From: Bacteroides sp.
GTDB taxonomy: Bacteria; Bacteroidota; Bacteroidia; Bacteroidales; Bacteroidaceae
Length of the DNA stretch: 64,000 nt
Direction of reading: 5' to 3'
NCBI GenBank assembly: GCA_030151635.1
Contig: JASLDF010000088.1
Location: 31,478-95,477, forward strand
The notes below the pieces were generated by a model. It did not search any database and had not been told where the DNA came from. It worked only from the letters and a program-made list of their open reading frames with translations. Both the position numbers and the translations under genes were made by a program. Of the stretch, positions 34,006 through 42,536 are shown piece after piece (the stretch's first letter is position 1; every line of letters begins with the position of its first letter).

Positions 34006-36075
34006 ATGGTAAGAAAGTTAATACTTCTTCTTACTCTTACTATATTAAGTGTAGGGGTTACGGATGCTGCAAAAGTGTCTGTAATCCCTACACCTTTATC
34101 TGTAGTAGAGGGTAATGGTGTGTTTCAGATTGAAACAAAAATGAGTTTCTATTCGAACACTGATTCTGGTACTAAACGAATCTTAAAGGACTTGTTGGAA
34201 ACTAGCTTTGGAGTTGAGAAATGGAAAAGTGGATATACAAGAAAGAAAAGTGATATCGCACTTGTATTGGTTAAAGAGTTAAGTGAGCCATTGACAAACG
34301 ATGAGGCTTATGAATTAGAAATAACAGAAAAACAGATTATTGTAAAAGCATATAAACCAGAAGGTCTATTCTATGGTGTACAAACCTTATCTCAAATGGT
34401 TTACGATAGAGCAAATTACTTCTCTAAACAATTACCTGTAGTAGCGATTAAAGACCAACCACGTTTTGGTTACAGAGGGTTGATGCTTGATGTTTCAAGA
34501 CACTTTTTCTCAAAGGACTTTGTGATGAAGCAGATTGATGCACTTGCATTCTTGAAGTTGAATCGTTTACACTTGCACTTAACTGATGCAGCAGGTTGGA
34601 GAGTTGAGATTAAGAAATATCCTAAGCTAACAGAGATGGCTGCTTGGAGACCGGAAGCAAATTGGAAAAAATGGTGGAATGGTGATCGTCAATATTCCGA
34701 TATCTCAGATATGGGTGCTTCTGGTGGTTACTATACAAAAAAAGATATTAAAGAAATCTTAGCATATGCAAAAAAGAATTTCATTACTGTGATTCCTGAA
34801 ATTGAAATGCCAGGTCACTCGGAAGAAGTTCTTGCAGCTTATCCAGAGTTATCTTGCTCGGGTGTTGCCTATAAAGATGCTGATTTCTGTGCTGGTAACG
34901 AAAAGACATTCGAGTTCCTAGAAAATGTATTAACCGAAGTAATTGAGATGTTCCCTTCCGAATATATTCATATTGGAGGAGATGAAGCAGGTAAAAATGG
35001 CTGGCGTAAATGTCCTAAATGCAAACTAAGAATGGAGCAAGAAGGACTTAAAGACGTTGATGAATTACAAAGTTACTTTATTAAGCGCATCAGTAAATTC
35101 TTACACTCAAAAGGTCGTAAGCTGATTGGTTGGGATGAAATCCTTGAAGGTGGCCTTGCCGATGATGCTACTGTAATGTCTTGGAGAGGTGTAGAAGGTG
35201 GGTTAAAAGCCGTAAAATCTGGTCATCATGCGATAATGACTCCTGGTGAGTTCTTATATTTTGACGCATATCAGGATGCACCTTATAGTCAACCTGAAGC
35301 AATTGGAGGGTATCTTCCATTGAAAAAGGTTTTTAGCTATGACCCAATTCCTTCTGATTTTACACCAGAACAAGCTGCATTGATTGATGGTGTACAAGCT
35401 AACCTTTGGGCAGAATATATTCCTACCACATCGCATTCAGAAATGATGCTTTACCCTAGATTATTTGCATTGTCAGAGGTTGCATGGTCGGAAGTTGATC
35501 GCAAAGATTTTGACCGTTTCCACGATAAATCGTTAAAGTTGGTTGAACTATTCAAACAAAAAGGATATCAACCGTTTGAACTGAGCCAGGAAATTGGCAA
35601 TCGTAAAGAAGCAGAAAGTGTAACCCAACATTTGGGCTTTGGGAAAAAAGTGACCTATAATGCTCCTTTTCATGAAGCATATACTGCCGCAGGAGTGTCT
35701 ACTTTAACGGATGGCTTGCATGGTGGTTGGACTTATGGCGATAAACGCTGGCAAGGTTTTATCTCTGCAAACCGTTTAGATGTTGTAATTGATTTAGAAA
35801 AAGAAGTAGATATCCACGAAATATATGCTGATATAATGCAGAGCCCAGGAGCTGAAGTTTATTTGCCTTCACAAATCATTGTTGAAGTATCAACTGATGG
35901 AGTGAACTTTACTACCTTGATGGATCAAAGTTATGAAGTAGATAAAGGATCATCAATCTTAATTAAGAAATATGGCTGGGACGGACAAACAAAAGGACGT
36001 TATGTTCGTTTTGTTGCACGCTCTAGTAAAGAGATTGGGGGATGGATATTTACAGATGAAATTGTAATTAAATAA
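34006..36075 (+). CDS. GH20 beta-N-acetylhexosaminidase with F5/8-type C-terminal domain
   Basis: This 689-residue exported enzyme (signal peptide MVRKLILLLTLTILSVGVTDA) has a GH20b N-terminal domain, the catalytic barrel with the pair D326-E327 in HIGGDEA, and a C-terminal discoidin/F5-8-like beta-sandwich (from about residue 560) that may bind sugar. It removes terminal beta-GlcNAc or GalNAc from glycans using neighbouring-group catalysis. It lies 27 bp after GH92 and 7 bp before the transglutaminase-like gene. A second GH20 gene occurs 11 kb downstream. Confidence 0.95.
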   Translation: MVRKLILLLTLTILSVGVTDAAKVSVIPTPLSVVEGNGVFQIETKMSFYSNTDSGTKRILKDLLETSFGVEKWKSGYTRKKSDIALVLVKELSEPLTNDEAYELEITEKQIIVKAYKPEGLFYGVQTLSQMVYDRANYFSKQLPVVAIKDQPRFGYRGLMLDVSRHFFSKDFVMKQIDALAFLKLNRLHLHLTDAAGWRVEIKKYPKLTEMAAWRPEANWKKWWNGDRQYSDISDMGASGGYYTKKDIKEILAYAKKNFITVIPEIEMPGHSEEVLAAYPELSCSGVAYKDADFCAGNEKTFEFLENVLTEVIEMFPSEYIHIGGDEAGKNGWRKCPKCKLRMEQEGLKDVDELQSYFIKRISKFLHSKGRKLIGWDEILEGGLADDATVMSWRGVEGGLKAVKSGHHAIMTPGEFLYFDAYQDAPYSQPEAIGGYLPLKKVFSYDPIPSDFTPEQAALIDGVQANLWAEYIPTTSHSEMMLYPRLFALSEVAWSEVDRKDFDRFHDKSLKLVELFKQKGYQPFELSQEIGNRKEAESVTQHLGFGKKVTYNAPFHEAYTAAGVSTLTDGLHGGWTYGDKRWQGFISANRLDVVIDLEKEVDIHEIYADIMQSPGAEVYLPSQIIVEVSTDGVNFTTLMDQSYEVDKGSSILIKKYGWDGQTKGRYVRFVARSSKEIGGWIFTDEIVIK

Positions 36076-36082
36076 TAAAATA

Positions 36083-38764
36083 ATGAAAACAACAAAACTA
36101 GTAGTAGTGATGTGTCTTCTAATCTCGTTGGTAAGTTGTACGAAAACACACTTCATTAACGATGAAGATTATTTACGACAAGTTACACAAGATTACGAAG
36201 CAAAAGAGAGAGCCATGCTTCAAGGTGATTTTTTCAAAGCAGTTCATCGCCTTGAAATGTCAACAGAAGAGCAAGAGGCTATGATGTTCTTGTACGCTTA
36301 CATGCCATCATCAGACGTGGTTGATATGTCTGCCAACTATTATCTTGAAAACGTAAAATTGACATTTGAAGCTTTAAATACTTTTGATTGGGGTAAGACC
36401 ATACCAGAAGATTTAGTTAGACATTTTGTTTTACCGATTCGTGTAAATAATGAAAATCTAGATGAGGCTAGAAGTGTTTTCTTTGAAGAATTGAAAGACC
36501 GTGTTAAAGGGTTATCTATGCATGATGCAATTCTAGAAGTGAATCATTGGTGTCATGAGAAAGTAGTGTATCGCCCTAGTGATGCTCGTACAAGTTCTCC
36601 ACTAGCTTCTGTTCAAACAGCATTTGGACGCTGTGGTGAAGAGTCAACCTTTACAGTAGCAGCTTTACGCTCTGTTGGTATTCCTGCACGACAAGTTTAT
36701 ACTCCCCGTTGGGCACATACGGACGATAATCATGCTTGGGTTGAGGCTTGGGCTGATGGTAAATGGTACTTTCTAGGGGCTTGTGAGCCAGAGCCAGTAT
36801 TGAATTTAGGTTGGTTTAACTCGCCAGCTAGCCGTGGGATGTTGATGCATACAAAGGTCTTTGGTAAGTATACTGGTAAAGAAGAGGTGATGACAGAGAA
36901 TAGCAACTATACAGAGATTAATGTCATCGAAAACTACGCTCCGACAGCTAAAGCTAAAGTCTTGGTTGTGGATAGTACTGGTGCTCCTATTCATGGAGCT
37001 AAAGTGGAGTTTAAAATTTATAATTATGCTGAATTTTTTACTGTAGCAGAGAAGTTTACGAATGGTGAAGGTTTTGCGTCTTTAACTGCAGGTAAAGGCG
37101 ATATGTTGATTTGGGTATCCAAAGCAAATAAATTTGGTTTTGCTAAATGTTCTTTTGGCGAAACAGAACAATTGACCATTACATTAGATCATTCTGAAGG
37201 CGATACCTTTGATGTTGAATTTGACATTATACCTCCTTCAGAAAACTATAATCTGCCCGAAGTTACTCCAGAACAACGTGCAGAAAATGACCGAAGAATG
37301 GCACTTGAAGATTCAATTCGCAATGCTTATGTTGATACATTTGTATCAGAAGAACAAGCTAAAGAATTTGCAGGTAAACTCGATAGCCTTACAGATAAAG
37401 ATGAACAAAGAGTTGTTAAGTTCTTATTGGGATCTCGTGGTAATTATGAAACAATATCAACTTTCTTGGAAGATGCTCAAGAAGATGGAGAATTAGATTT
37501 GGCAATTGAACTGCTAGATGTTATCTCTGCAAAAGACCTTCGAGACGTTGAACTTGATGTTTTGCAAGATCACTTGTACAACTCATACTTGCCTTCTAAA
37601 ATTAAGAAAGAATTCTACAAAGAGGTTCTTAATCCTCGTGTAGGAAACGAAATGATTACTGCATACAAAGCTTTTTTCCAAAAGAATATCTCTGAAGAAG
37701 ATGTGATAAAGTACAGAGAAAATCCATTGGAATTAGTGAATTGGTGTAATAAAGAAATAATGGTATTTAATGAGCTTAATGCTCAACGTATCATTATGTC
37801 TCCAATAGGTGTGTGGAATGCAAAAACCACAGATGACAGTTCTAGAGATGTGTTCTTTGTATCTGTAGCTCGCAGCTTAGGCATTCCGGCTTGGAAGGAC
37901 GAAGTAACGGGTAAGATTCAATACAGAAATATTGAAACTAACGCTATTTATGATGTAGACTTTAGCTCTGTAGAAGAAATTCAGATTCCTAAAGGACGAT
38001 TAACTGCATCTTATAAACCTTCTAAGGGTTTGCTAGACCCTAAATACTATTCTCACTTCTCCATTTCAAAATATAATAATGGTACGTATAATCTATTAAG
38101 TTTTGATGAGGGTGATTTAGATATGGGCGATGGAGTTACGTGGTCTAATCTTTTAAATAGAGGAGTTGCTCTTGATTCAGGTAATTATATGCTAGTAACA
38201 GGGACACGTATGGCTAGTGGTGCTGTACTTTCAAAGATGACATTTTTTACCATCCATGCCAATCGGGTAACGAATGTTAAGTTAGAAATGAGACAAAGTT
38301 CAGATGATGTTCAAGTCATTGGAAGTTTCAATTCAGAATCATTATACAAGCCATTAAATGATGATACTGCAAAAAGCATTCTTCAAACAACTGGTCGTGG
38401 CTATTTTGTAGTAGCAGTGTTAGGGGTAGGACAAGAACCAACCAATCATGCTATGAGAGACATATCAGCTGTAAAAGAACAGCTTGAAAAATGGGGTAGA
38501 AGCATGGTCTTCCTATTCCCCGATGAAGCAAAAGCAGAGAAGTTTATGAGTAAAAAAGAATTTCCGAATTTGCCAAATACCATTACTTACGGTATAGATG
38601 TAGATCAGATAATTCAAAATGATATTGTTAAAGCAATGAAACTGGACAAAGCAACGCTACCTGTCTTTATTATTGCAGATACGTTTAATCGTGTTGTGTT
38701 TGTTTCACAAGGCTATACCATTGGTCTAGGTGAGCAGATGATGAAAACAATCCATAATCTATAA
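36083..38764 (+). CDS. Multidomain transglutaminase-like lipoprotein with a duplicated module and a thioredoxin-like C-terminus
   Basis: This 893-residue protein has a lipobox (LVSC, C19), so it is a lipoprotein. A transglutaminase-like core (about 130-260) contains the catalytic Cys184 in FGRCGEES and His217 in DDNHAW; the acid is probably in ACEPEP. A beta-rich domain (from about 295) follows. A second stretch (about 555-605) resembles the first core (LVNWCNKE and SLGIP match HWCHEK and SVGIP) but has Asp585 where Cys184 aligns. The last 120 residues look like a thioredoxin fold lacking CxxC (LPVFIIADTFNRVVFVSQGYT). The substrate is unknown; the context suggests work on glycopeptides. Confidence 0.82.
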   Translation: MKTTKLVVVMCLLISLVSCTKTHFINDEDYLRQVTQDYEAKERAMLQGDFFKAVHRLEMSTEEQEAMMFLYAYMPSSDVVDMSANYYLENVKLTFEALNTFDWGKTIPEDLVRHFVLPIRVNNENLDEARSVFFEELKDRVKGLSMHDAILEVNHWCHEKVVYRPSDARTSSPLASVQTAFGRCGEESTFTVAALRSVGIPARQVYTPRWAHTDDNHAWVEAWADGKWYFLGACEPEPVLNLGWFNSPASRGMLMHTKVFGKYTGKEEVMTENSNYTEINVIENYAPTAKAKVLVVDSTGAPIHGAKVEFKIYNYAEFFTVAEKFTNGEGFASLTAGKGDMLIWVSKANKFGFAKCSFGETEQLTITLDHSEGDTFDVEFDIIPPSENYNLPEVTPEQRAENDRRMALEDSIRNAYVDTFVSEEQAKEFAGKLDSLTDKDEQRVVKFLLGSRGNYETISTFLEDAQEDGELDLAIELLDVISAKDLRDVELDVLQDHLYNSYLPSKIKKEFYKEVLNPRVGNEMITAYKAFFQKNISEEDVIKYRENPLELVNWCNKEIMVFNELNAQRIIMSPIGVWNAKTTDDSSRDVFFVSVARSLGIPAWKDEVTGKIQYRNIETNAIYDVDFSSVEEIQIPKGRLTASYKPSKGLLDPKYYSHFSISKYNNGTYNLLSFDEGDLDMGDGVTWSNLLNRGVALDSGNYMLVTGTRMASGAVLSKMTFFTIHANRVTNVKLEMRQSSDDVQVIGSFNSESLYKPLNDDTAKSILQTTGRGYFVVAVLGVGQEPTNHAMRDISAVKEQLEKWGRSMVFLFPDEAKAEKFMSKKEFPNLPNTITYGIDVDQIIQNDIVKAMKLDKATLPVFIIADTFNRVVFVSQGYTIGLGEQMMKTIHNL

Positions 38765-38788
38765 TACAAAGATTAAATTATTATATAC

Positions 38789-38823
38789 AAAAAAGAGATG
38801 CTCGTAATGGGCATCTCTTTTTT
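38789..38823 (+). terminator. Intrinsic terminator of the mannoside operon
   Basis: A 15-bp stem with one G-U pair (38789-38803 with 38809-38823), GTAAT loop and a T run follow the transglutaminase-like gene by 24 bp. Confidence 0.92.
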
Positions 38824-38848
38824 ATTTTAGAACGAAAAAAATAAGCAC

Positions 38849-38883
38849 AAAAAAAGAGCGAATGCTTTAAATACACGCGCTCT
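38849..38883 (-). terminator. Candidate terminator of the 44-codon gene
   Basis: Reading the minus strand, AGAGCG (38883-38878) pairs with CGCTCT (38860-38855) and is followed by a run of seven Ts (complement of 38849-38855). The stem is only 6 bp with a 17-nt loop, so this is a weak call. Confidence 0.45.
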
Positions 38884-38918
38884 CGGTTCAAATACTTAAT
38901 TTCATAACTTTTAATCTT

Positions 38919-39053
38919 TTAGAAAGTCACTTGTTTAGCTAGTAACTTTTGTAATTGATTGTTTAATTTTTGTGTCATAATGCCGTTACCCATTGCTTGG
39001 TATCTTTTAATACGATATTGTAACATTAAGATTTCGTTTTCATTCTTTTTCAT
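38919..39053 (-). CDS. 44-residue protein, unknown
   Basis: The minus strand carries an ATG at 39051-39053 and a stop at 38919-38921, giving 44 residues (MKKNENEILMLQYRIKRYQA at the N-terminus, ending AKQVTF). The protein is basic, Gln/Leu/Lys-rich and probably helical. A TATCTTTG -7 element on the minus strand (39120-39127) predicts a leader of about 60 nt, with an 8-bp hairpin (39070-39090) ending 16 nt before the ATG. A weak terminator-like structure follows at 38849-38883. It is not recognised; it may be a small regulatory or membrane-associated peptide. An opposing 79-codon plus-strand frame is rejected (TTG start, Phe-rich). Confidence 0.62.
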   Translation of the reverse strand: MKKNENEILMLQYRIKRYQAMGNGIMTQKLNNQLQKLLAKQVTF

Positions 39054-39069
39054 AATTGCGTCTTTTTGT

Positions 39070-39090
39070 GTTTTCCACGTTTTGGAAAAC
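39070..39090 (-). repeat. Leader hairpin of the 44-codon gene
   Basis: GTTTTCCA and TGGAAAAC, 8 bp each, form an inverted repeat with a 5-nt loop in the predicted leader. It could gate translation or be an operator. Confidence 0.55.
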
Positions 39091-39119
39091 GGATTGTTTT
39101 ATTCTTTTTATTTACACTA

Positions 39120-39127
39120 CAAAGATA
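39120..39127 (-). promoter_or_regulatory. Promoter -7 element for the 44-codon gene
   Basis: TATCTTTG on the minus strand is an exact TAnnTTTG match. No TTTG box at the proper spacing is obvious. Confidence 0.55.
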
Positions 39128-39234
39128 GGGGTTATTTCAATATATGTGTTATAAAACATATGAAGAAATTGTTACGATTTTGTTTTATTTTGATATAGCA
39201 TCTTTTAAAAGGGGGGATAATCGATATAAATATC

Positions 39235-39242
39235 TATTTTTG
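39235..39242 (+). promoter_or_regulatory. Promoter -7 element for the YfcC-type transporter
   Basis: TATTTTTG lies 22 bp before the start at 39265 and fits TAnnTTTG. Confidence 0.5.
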
Positions 39243-39264
39243 TGATAAATGAAAACGACAGAAC

Positions 39265-40860
39265 ATGACTAAAAAAATACCTCACGCCTATACAATCATC
39301 GCTTTTGCCATTCTTTTTTGCGCATTGTTATCATGGCTTGTTCCCGCTGGAGAATATAACCGTGAAGAAATAATTGTAAATGGAGTTACAAAGACGATTA
39401 TAGTTGAAAACTCATTCCATTACGTGGATGCAAGCCCACAGTCGTGGCAAGTATTTAGTTCTTTTTATGAGGGGTTCGAGCGTCAGGCAGGTATTATAGC
39501 TTTTCTATTAATCATGGGTGGTGCTTTTCAAATCTTGAACAGTACTAAATCAATTGATATTGGCATATTTTCGTTCCTAAATTTTACCAAAGGGTTAGAA
39601 AAACACAAGTTGTTACGAAAAGTAGGTGTCAATAATATTGTATTGTGTAGTATCATATTTCTGTTTAGCCTCTTTGGTGCTGTTTTTGGTATGTCCGAAG
39701 AAACTATAGCCTTTACTATCCTTGTTATTCCATTAGCCATTAAAATGGGGTACGACTCCATTGTTGGTGTGTGTCTAGTTTATGTTGCTGCACACGTAGG
39801 TTTTTCGGGTGCTATGCTCAATCCTTTTACCGTAGGTATTGCGCAAGGATTTGCCAACTTACCTTTATTCTCGGGTTTTGAATACAGATTGTTTTGCTGG
39901 ATATTGTTAACTGCCATATTAATGATTTGTATCTTATGGTATGCAAGAAGAATAAAAAAAGATCCAATGAAATCGCCAATGTACGAGATCGATTCATTTT
40001 GGCGTACACGCATTGATGAAGATACAAAGGAGGTAGAGTACATAACAACACGTTCTGCTAAAGTTGTCTATATATTAATCTTATTAAGTCTTGTACTTTT
40101 CTCAATTTACTACCCAACAAGTCATTTCTCGTTCGGCACGAAACAAACTTCAATTTATGCAGTACCTATGCTTACGGCTCTATATGCTTTGATGGGATAT
40201 TTCTCTCTGAGAAAATCGAATCATTTCTTTGTATTAGTAATCTTGGCATTTACCATTATATTTCTGATTATAGGTGTGATGGCTCATGGTTGGTACCTAC
40301 CAGAAATATCGGCTATTTTCTTGGCGATGGGTCTACTTGCGGGTTATGCGTTCGGATTAAAAACAGACGATATTATCAAGATATTTCAAGATGGAGCGAA
40401 GGATATGCTTTCTGTTGCTATCGTAGTAGGTTTAGCAGGGGGAATTATTCAAATTCTCGAAGATGGAAGAATCATTGATTCCATTCTTTATGGTTTAGCT
40501 TCGTTGATGGATGGTACGGGCAAATTATTCTCGGTGACTGTAATGTATTTTATTCAAACACTTATAAACTTAATTATCCCTTCCGGAACTGCCAAGGCAG
40601 CATTAACAATGCCTATCATGGCACCCTTCTCGGATGTTATTGGCGTTTCTCGTCAAGCTACGGTAATGGCTTTTCAATTTGGCGATGGGTTTACGAATAT
40701 GATAACTCCAACATCGGCTGTTTTGTTAGGTGTCTTGGGCGTTGCTAAAATTCCCTATGCTGTTTGGTTTAAATGGTTTATGAAATACTTAATACTCTTT
40801 ATGATTTTAGGTTTTTTACTTCTCATTCCCACTGTTTATTTTAGCCTTCCAGGATTCTAA
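39265..40860 (+). CDS. YfcC-family (DcuC-like) membrane transporter
   Basis: This 531-residue polytopic protein begins MTKKIPHAYTIIAFAILFCALLSWLVPAGEY and has ten or more membrane spans; the repeated short helical segments (GMSEETIAF in the first half and NLIIPSGTAKAALTMPIM in the second) are typical of the YfcC/DcuC family, which covers basic amino acid antiporters and C4-dicarboxylate carriers. Substrate cannot be assigned. It is transcribed on its own: a -7 element precedes it and a terminator at 40883-40914 follows. Confidence 0.85.
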   Translation: MTKKIPHAYTIIAFAILFCALLSWLVPAGEYNREEIIVNGVTKTIIVENSFHYVDASPQSWQVFSSFYEGFERQAGIIAFLLIMGGAFQILNSTKSIDIGIFSFLNFTKGLEKHKLLRKVGVNNIVLCSIIFLFSLFGAVFGMSEETIAFTILVIPLAIKMGYDSIVGVCLVYVAAHVGFSGAMLNPFTVGIAQGFANLPLFSGFEYRLFCWILLTAILMICILWYARRIKKDPMKSPMYEIDSFWRTRIDEDTKEVEYITTRSAKVVYILILLSLVLFSIYYPTSHFSFGTKQTSIYAVPMLTALYALMGYFSLRKSNHFFVLVILAFTIIFLIIGVMAHGWYLPEISAIFLAMGLLAGYAFGLKTDDIIKIFQDGAKDMLSVAIVVGLAGGIIQILEDGRIIDSILYGLASLMDGTGKLFSVTVMYFIQTLINLIIPSGTAKAALTMPIMAPFSDVIGVSRQATVMAFQFGDGFTNMITPTSAVLLGVLGVAKIPYAVWFKWFMKYLILFMILGFLLLIPTVYFSLPGF

Positions 40861-40882
40861 AATAACATATAAAATATACACT

Positions 40883-40914
40883 AAGTCTATCTCTTTTATG
40901 GGGTAGACTTTTTT
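40883..40914 (+). terminator. Intrinsic terminator after the YfcC gene
   Basis: A 9-bp stem with one G-U pair (40883-40891 with 40902-40910) is followed by a T run. Confidence 0.82.
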
Positions 40915-40981
40915 GTTTTAGGATATGGGTTACATGCTCTTGAATGATGATGTTTTTGTCTTAGGGAGATGACTGAGTTAT

Positions 40982-41030
40982 CTTTGAAAGAAGACTGTGT
41001 CTTCTTTCAAAGAAGAGAGGCTGTTCTTAG
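40982..41030. repeat. Dispersed structured intergenic repeat, copy B
   Basis: This segment aligns with copy A (14009-14057) at 35 of 49 positions. Its left part forms a perfect 15-bp hairpin with a TGT loop (40981-40995 with 40999-41013). No T tract follows, so it is not a standard terminator. It lies between a terminator and the promoter region of the next gene. Confidence 0.6.
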
Positions 41031-41334
41031 GGTGGTAGTTTGGTTGCTTAATCGTTTATCTTTGTTAATGCAATTTTAGGTGTTTATCAATTCCATAATA
41101 GGTGTAATTCTCCGTCATAATATGCACTAATATATTTGATATGAGAAAACTATAGAATCTATATATGTTGTGTAGTTAAAGTGAAGATCTGCAACTGTTA
41201 AATATTTAGAGAATAAATATACGGTAAGATTGGTTGCTACTTGTTTTTTAAGGCTTAATTAACTAATAATTAGATTGTCTAGTTTTAATAGATTGATAAA
41301 AATCAATTATCTTAGTCCTATAATTATAAATTTG

Positions 41335-42468
41335 ATGAAAAATACCTATTGGTTAATCACCTTAATCCTAGTCATTATGAGTTGCTCTACTTCTTCAAAG
41401 TCAAAACAGAATACGCTCTCTTATGATTCGTATCTACTTGTAGGCACATATACCCACCAATCAAGCGAAGGTCTTTATCTTTTAAAATTTAATACAGAGA
41501 CTGGAGCTCATGAACTTTCCTCTAGTCTGCAAATTGATAACCCTTCTTTTATTACACTCTCTTCAGACGAGTCAAAGCTATATGTTGCTAGTGAAAACGA
41601 GGATATTACTACAGATTGTGTTTCTGTGGTGCAGTTCGACAAAAAAAATGCAACACTAGAATTACTTCAATCGGAATTAACAGAAGGTACTGCTCCTTGT
41701 TATGTATTGGCTGATAACTCTCTCAACCTTTTGGTATCTGCCAATTACGGAGGAGGCAGCCTATCGTTCTTTAATCTAAATAACAATGGTTTGATTGATA
41801 AACGTAACTATGTACGTAATTTTAACACGGCTGTTGGTCCGAATAAAGCTCGACAAGATGCACCTCATCTACATTGCGCTTATTTATCGCCCGATAATAA
41901 GTATTTATTTGCGAATGATTTAGGAACAGATTGTATTTATCAATACGCTATGAATCCACTAGATGCATCTAGTAATCCCATTGAAATTAAATTAGAGCCT
42001 GGCAGTGGCCCAAGACATACTGTTTTTCACCCCAATAAGAAGTGGGCTTATACCATTACCGAGTTATCTGGCGAGGTATTAGCTTTTAATTATACTGGGG
42101 AATCACTAGAACTTTTTCAAACAATATTGGCAGATCCTAATAAAGCACAAGGATCAGGTGATATTCAGATTACCCCTGATGGTAAATTCTTATATGCCTC
42201 GAATCGCTTAGTTGAGGATGGTGTTGCTATTTTTAGTATTGGGAGCAATGGTGAATTAACATCTGTTGGTTATGAGAAAACGGGAACTCATCCTCGTAAT
42301 ATGGGAGTTGCTCCGAATGGGAAGTTTCTATTAGTTGCTTGTAGAGATAGTAATGCCATAGAGGTTTATGCTATTGATGAGGCTACCGGACTACTTTCAA
42401 ACACGAATCAAGACATTGAAATCAATATGCCTGTTTGTGTGAAGTTTGCATCAATGGATGCCATTTAA
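41335..42468 (+). CDS. Lactonase-type beta-propeller lipoprotein (6-phosphogluconolactonase-like)
   Basis: The protein has a lipobox (IMSC) at the end of an N-terminal hydrophobic segment and a seven-bladed propeller with repeated N-G-G-S-L or PDGKFLYASN-type blades (ITPDGKFLYASNR, VAPNGKFLLVACR). This is the lactonase family with homology to bacterial Pgl, PF10282. As a lipoprotein it is in the envelope, so the pentose-phosphate role is unlikely; a sugar lactone or another ligand is more plausible. A TTG at 41275 would extend it by 20 residues; I prefer ATG at 41335, which puts the signal peptide at the N-terminus. It is followed by the GH2 gene. Confidence 0.87.
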   Translation: MKNTYWLITLILVIMSCSTSSKSKQNTLSYDSYLLVGTYTHQSSEGLYLLKFNTETGAHELSSSLQIDNPSFITLSSDESKLYVASENEDITTDCVSVVQFDKKNATLELLQSELTEGTAPCYVLADNSLNLLVSANYGGGSLSFFNLNNNGLIDKRNYVRNFNTAVGPNKARQDAPHLHCAYLSPDNKYLFANDLGTDCIYQYAMNPLDASSNPIEIKLEPGSGPRHTVFHPNKKWAYTITELSGEVLAFNYTGESLELFQTILADPNKAQGSGDIQITPDGKFLYASNRLVEDGVAIFSIGSNGELTSVGYEKTGTHPRNMGVAPNGKFLLVACRDSNAIEVYAIDEATGLLSNTNQDIEINMPVCVKFASMDAI

Positions 42469-42536
42469 TATTTAAAGAATTACAAATGAATCTACCACAG
42501 TGAAAAGGGTGAGTAGAGAATAAATTACTAGTTATA

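Larger units (their letters stand above)
40861..41334. other. Intergenic region between the YfcC gene and the lactonase gene
   Basis: This stretch holds a terminator (40883-40914), the second copy of the structured repeat (40982-41030) and two -7-like elements, TATCTTTG (41057-41064) and TATATTTG (41131-41138), without clear upstream boxes. No protein-coding gene is apparent. Confidence 0.5.

Noticed and set aside
38959..39198. Plus-strand 79-codon hydrophobic frame opposite the 44-codon gene
   Set aside because: It starts with TTG, is rich in Phe and Ile as expected for the complement of an AT- and Lys-rich gene, and has no promoter; the minus-strand gene has better signals.
41275..41334. 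TTG start for the lactonase-like gene
   Set aside because: It would place 20 residues before the signal peptide; the ATG at 41335 puts the lipoprotein signal at the N-terminus.
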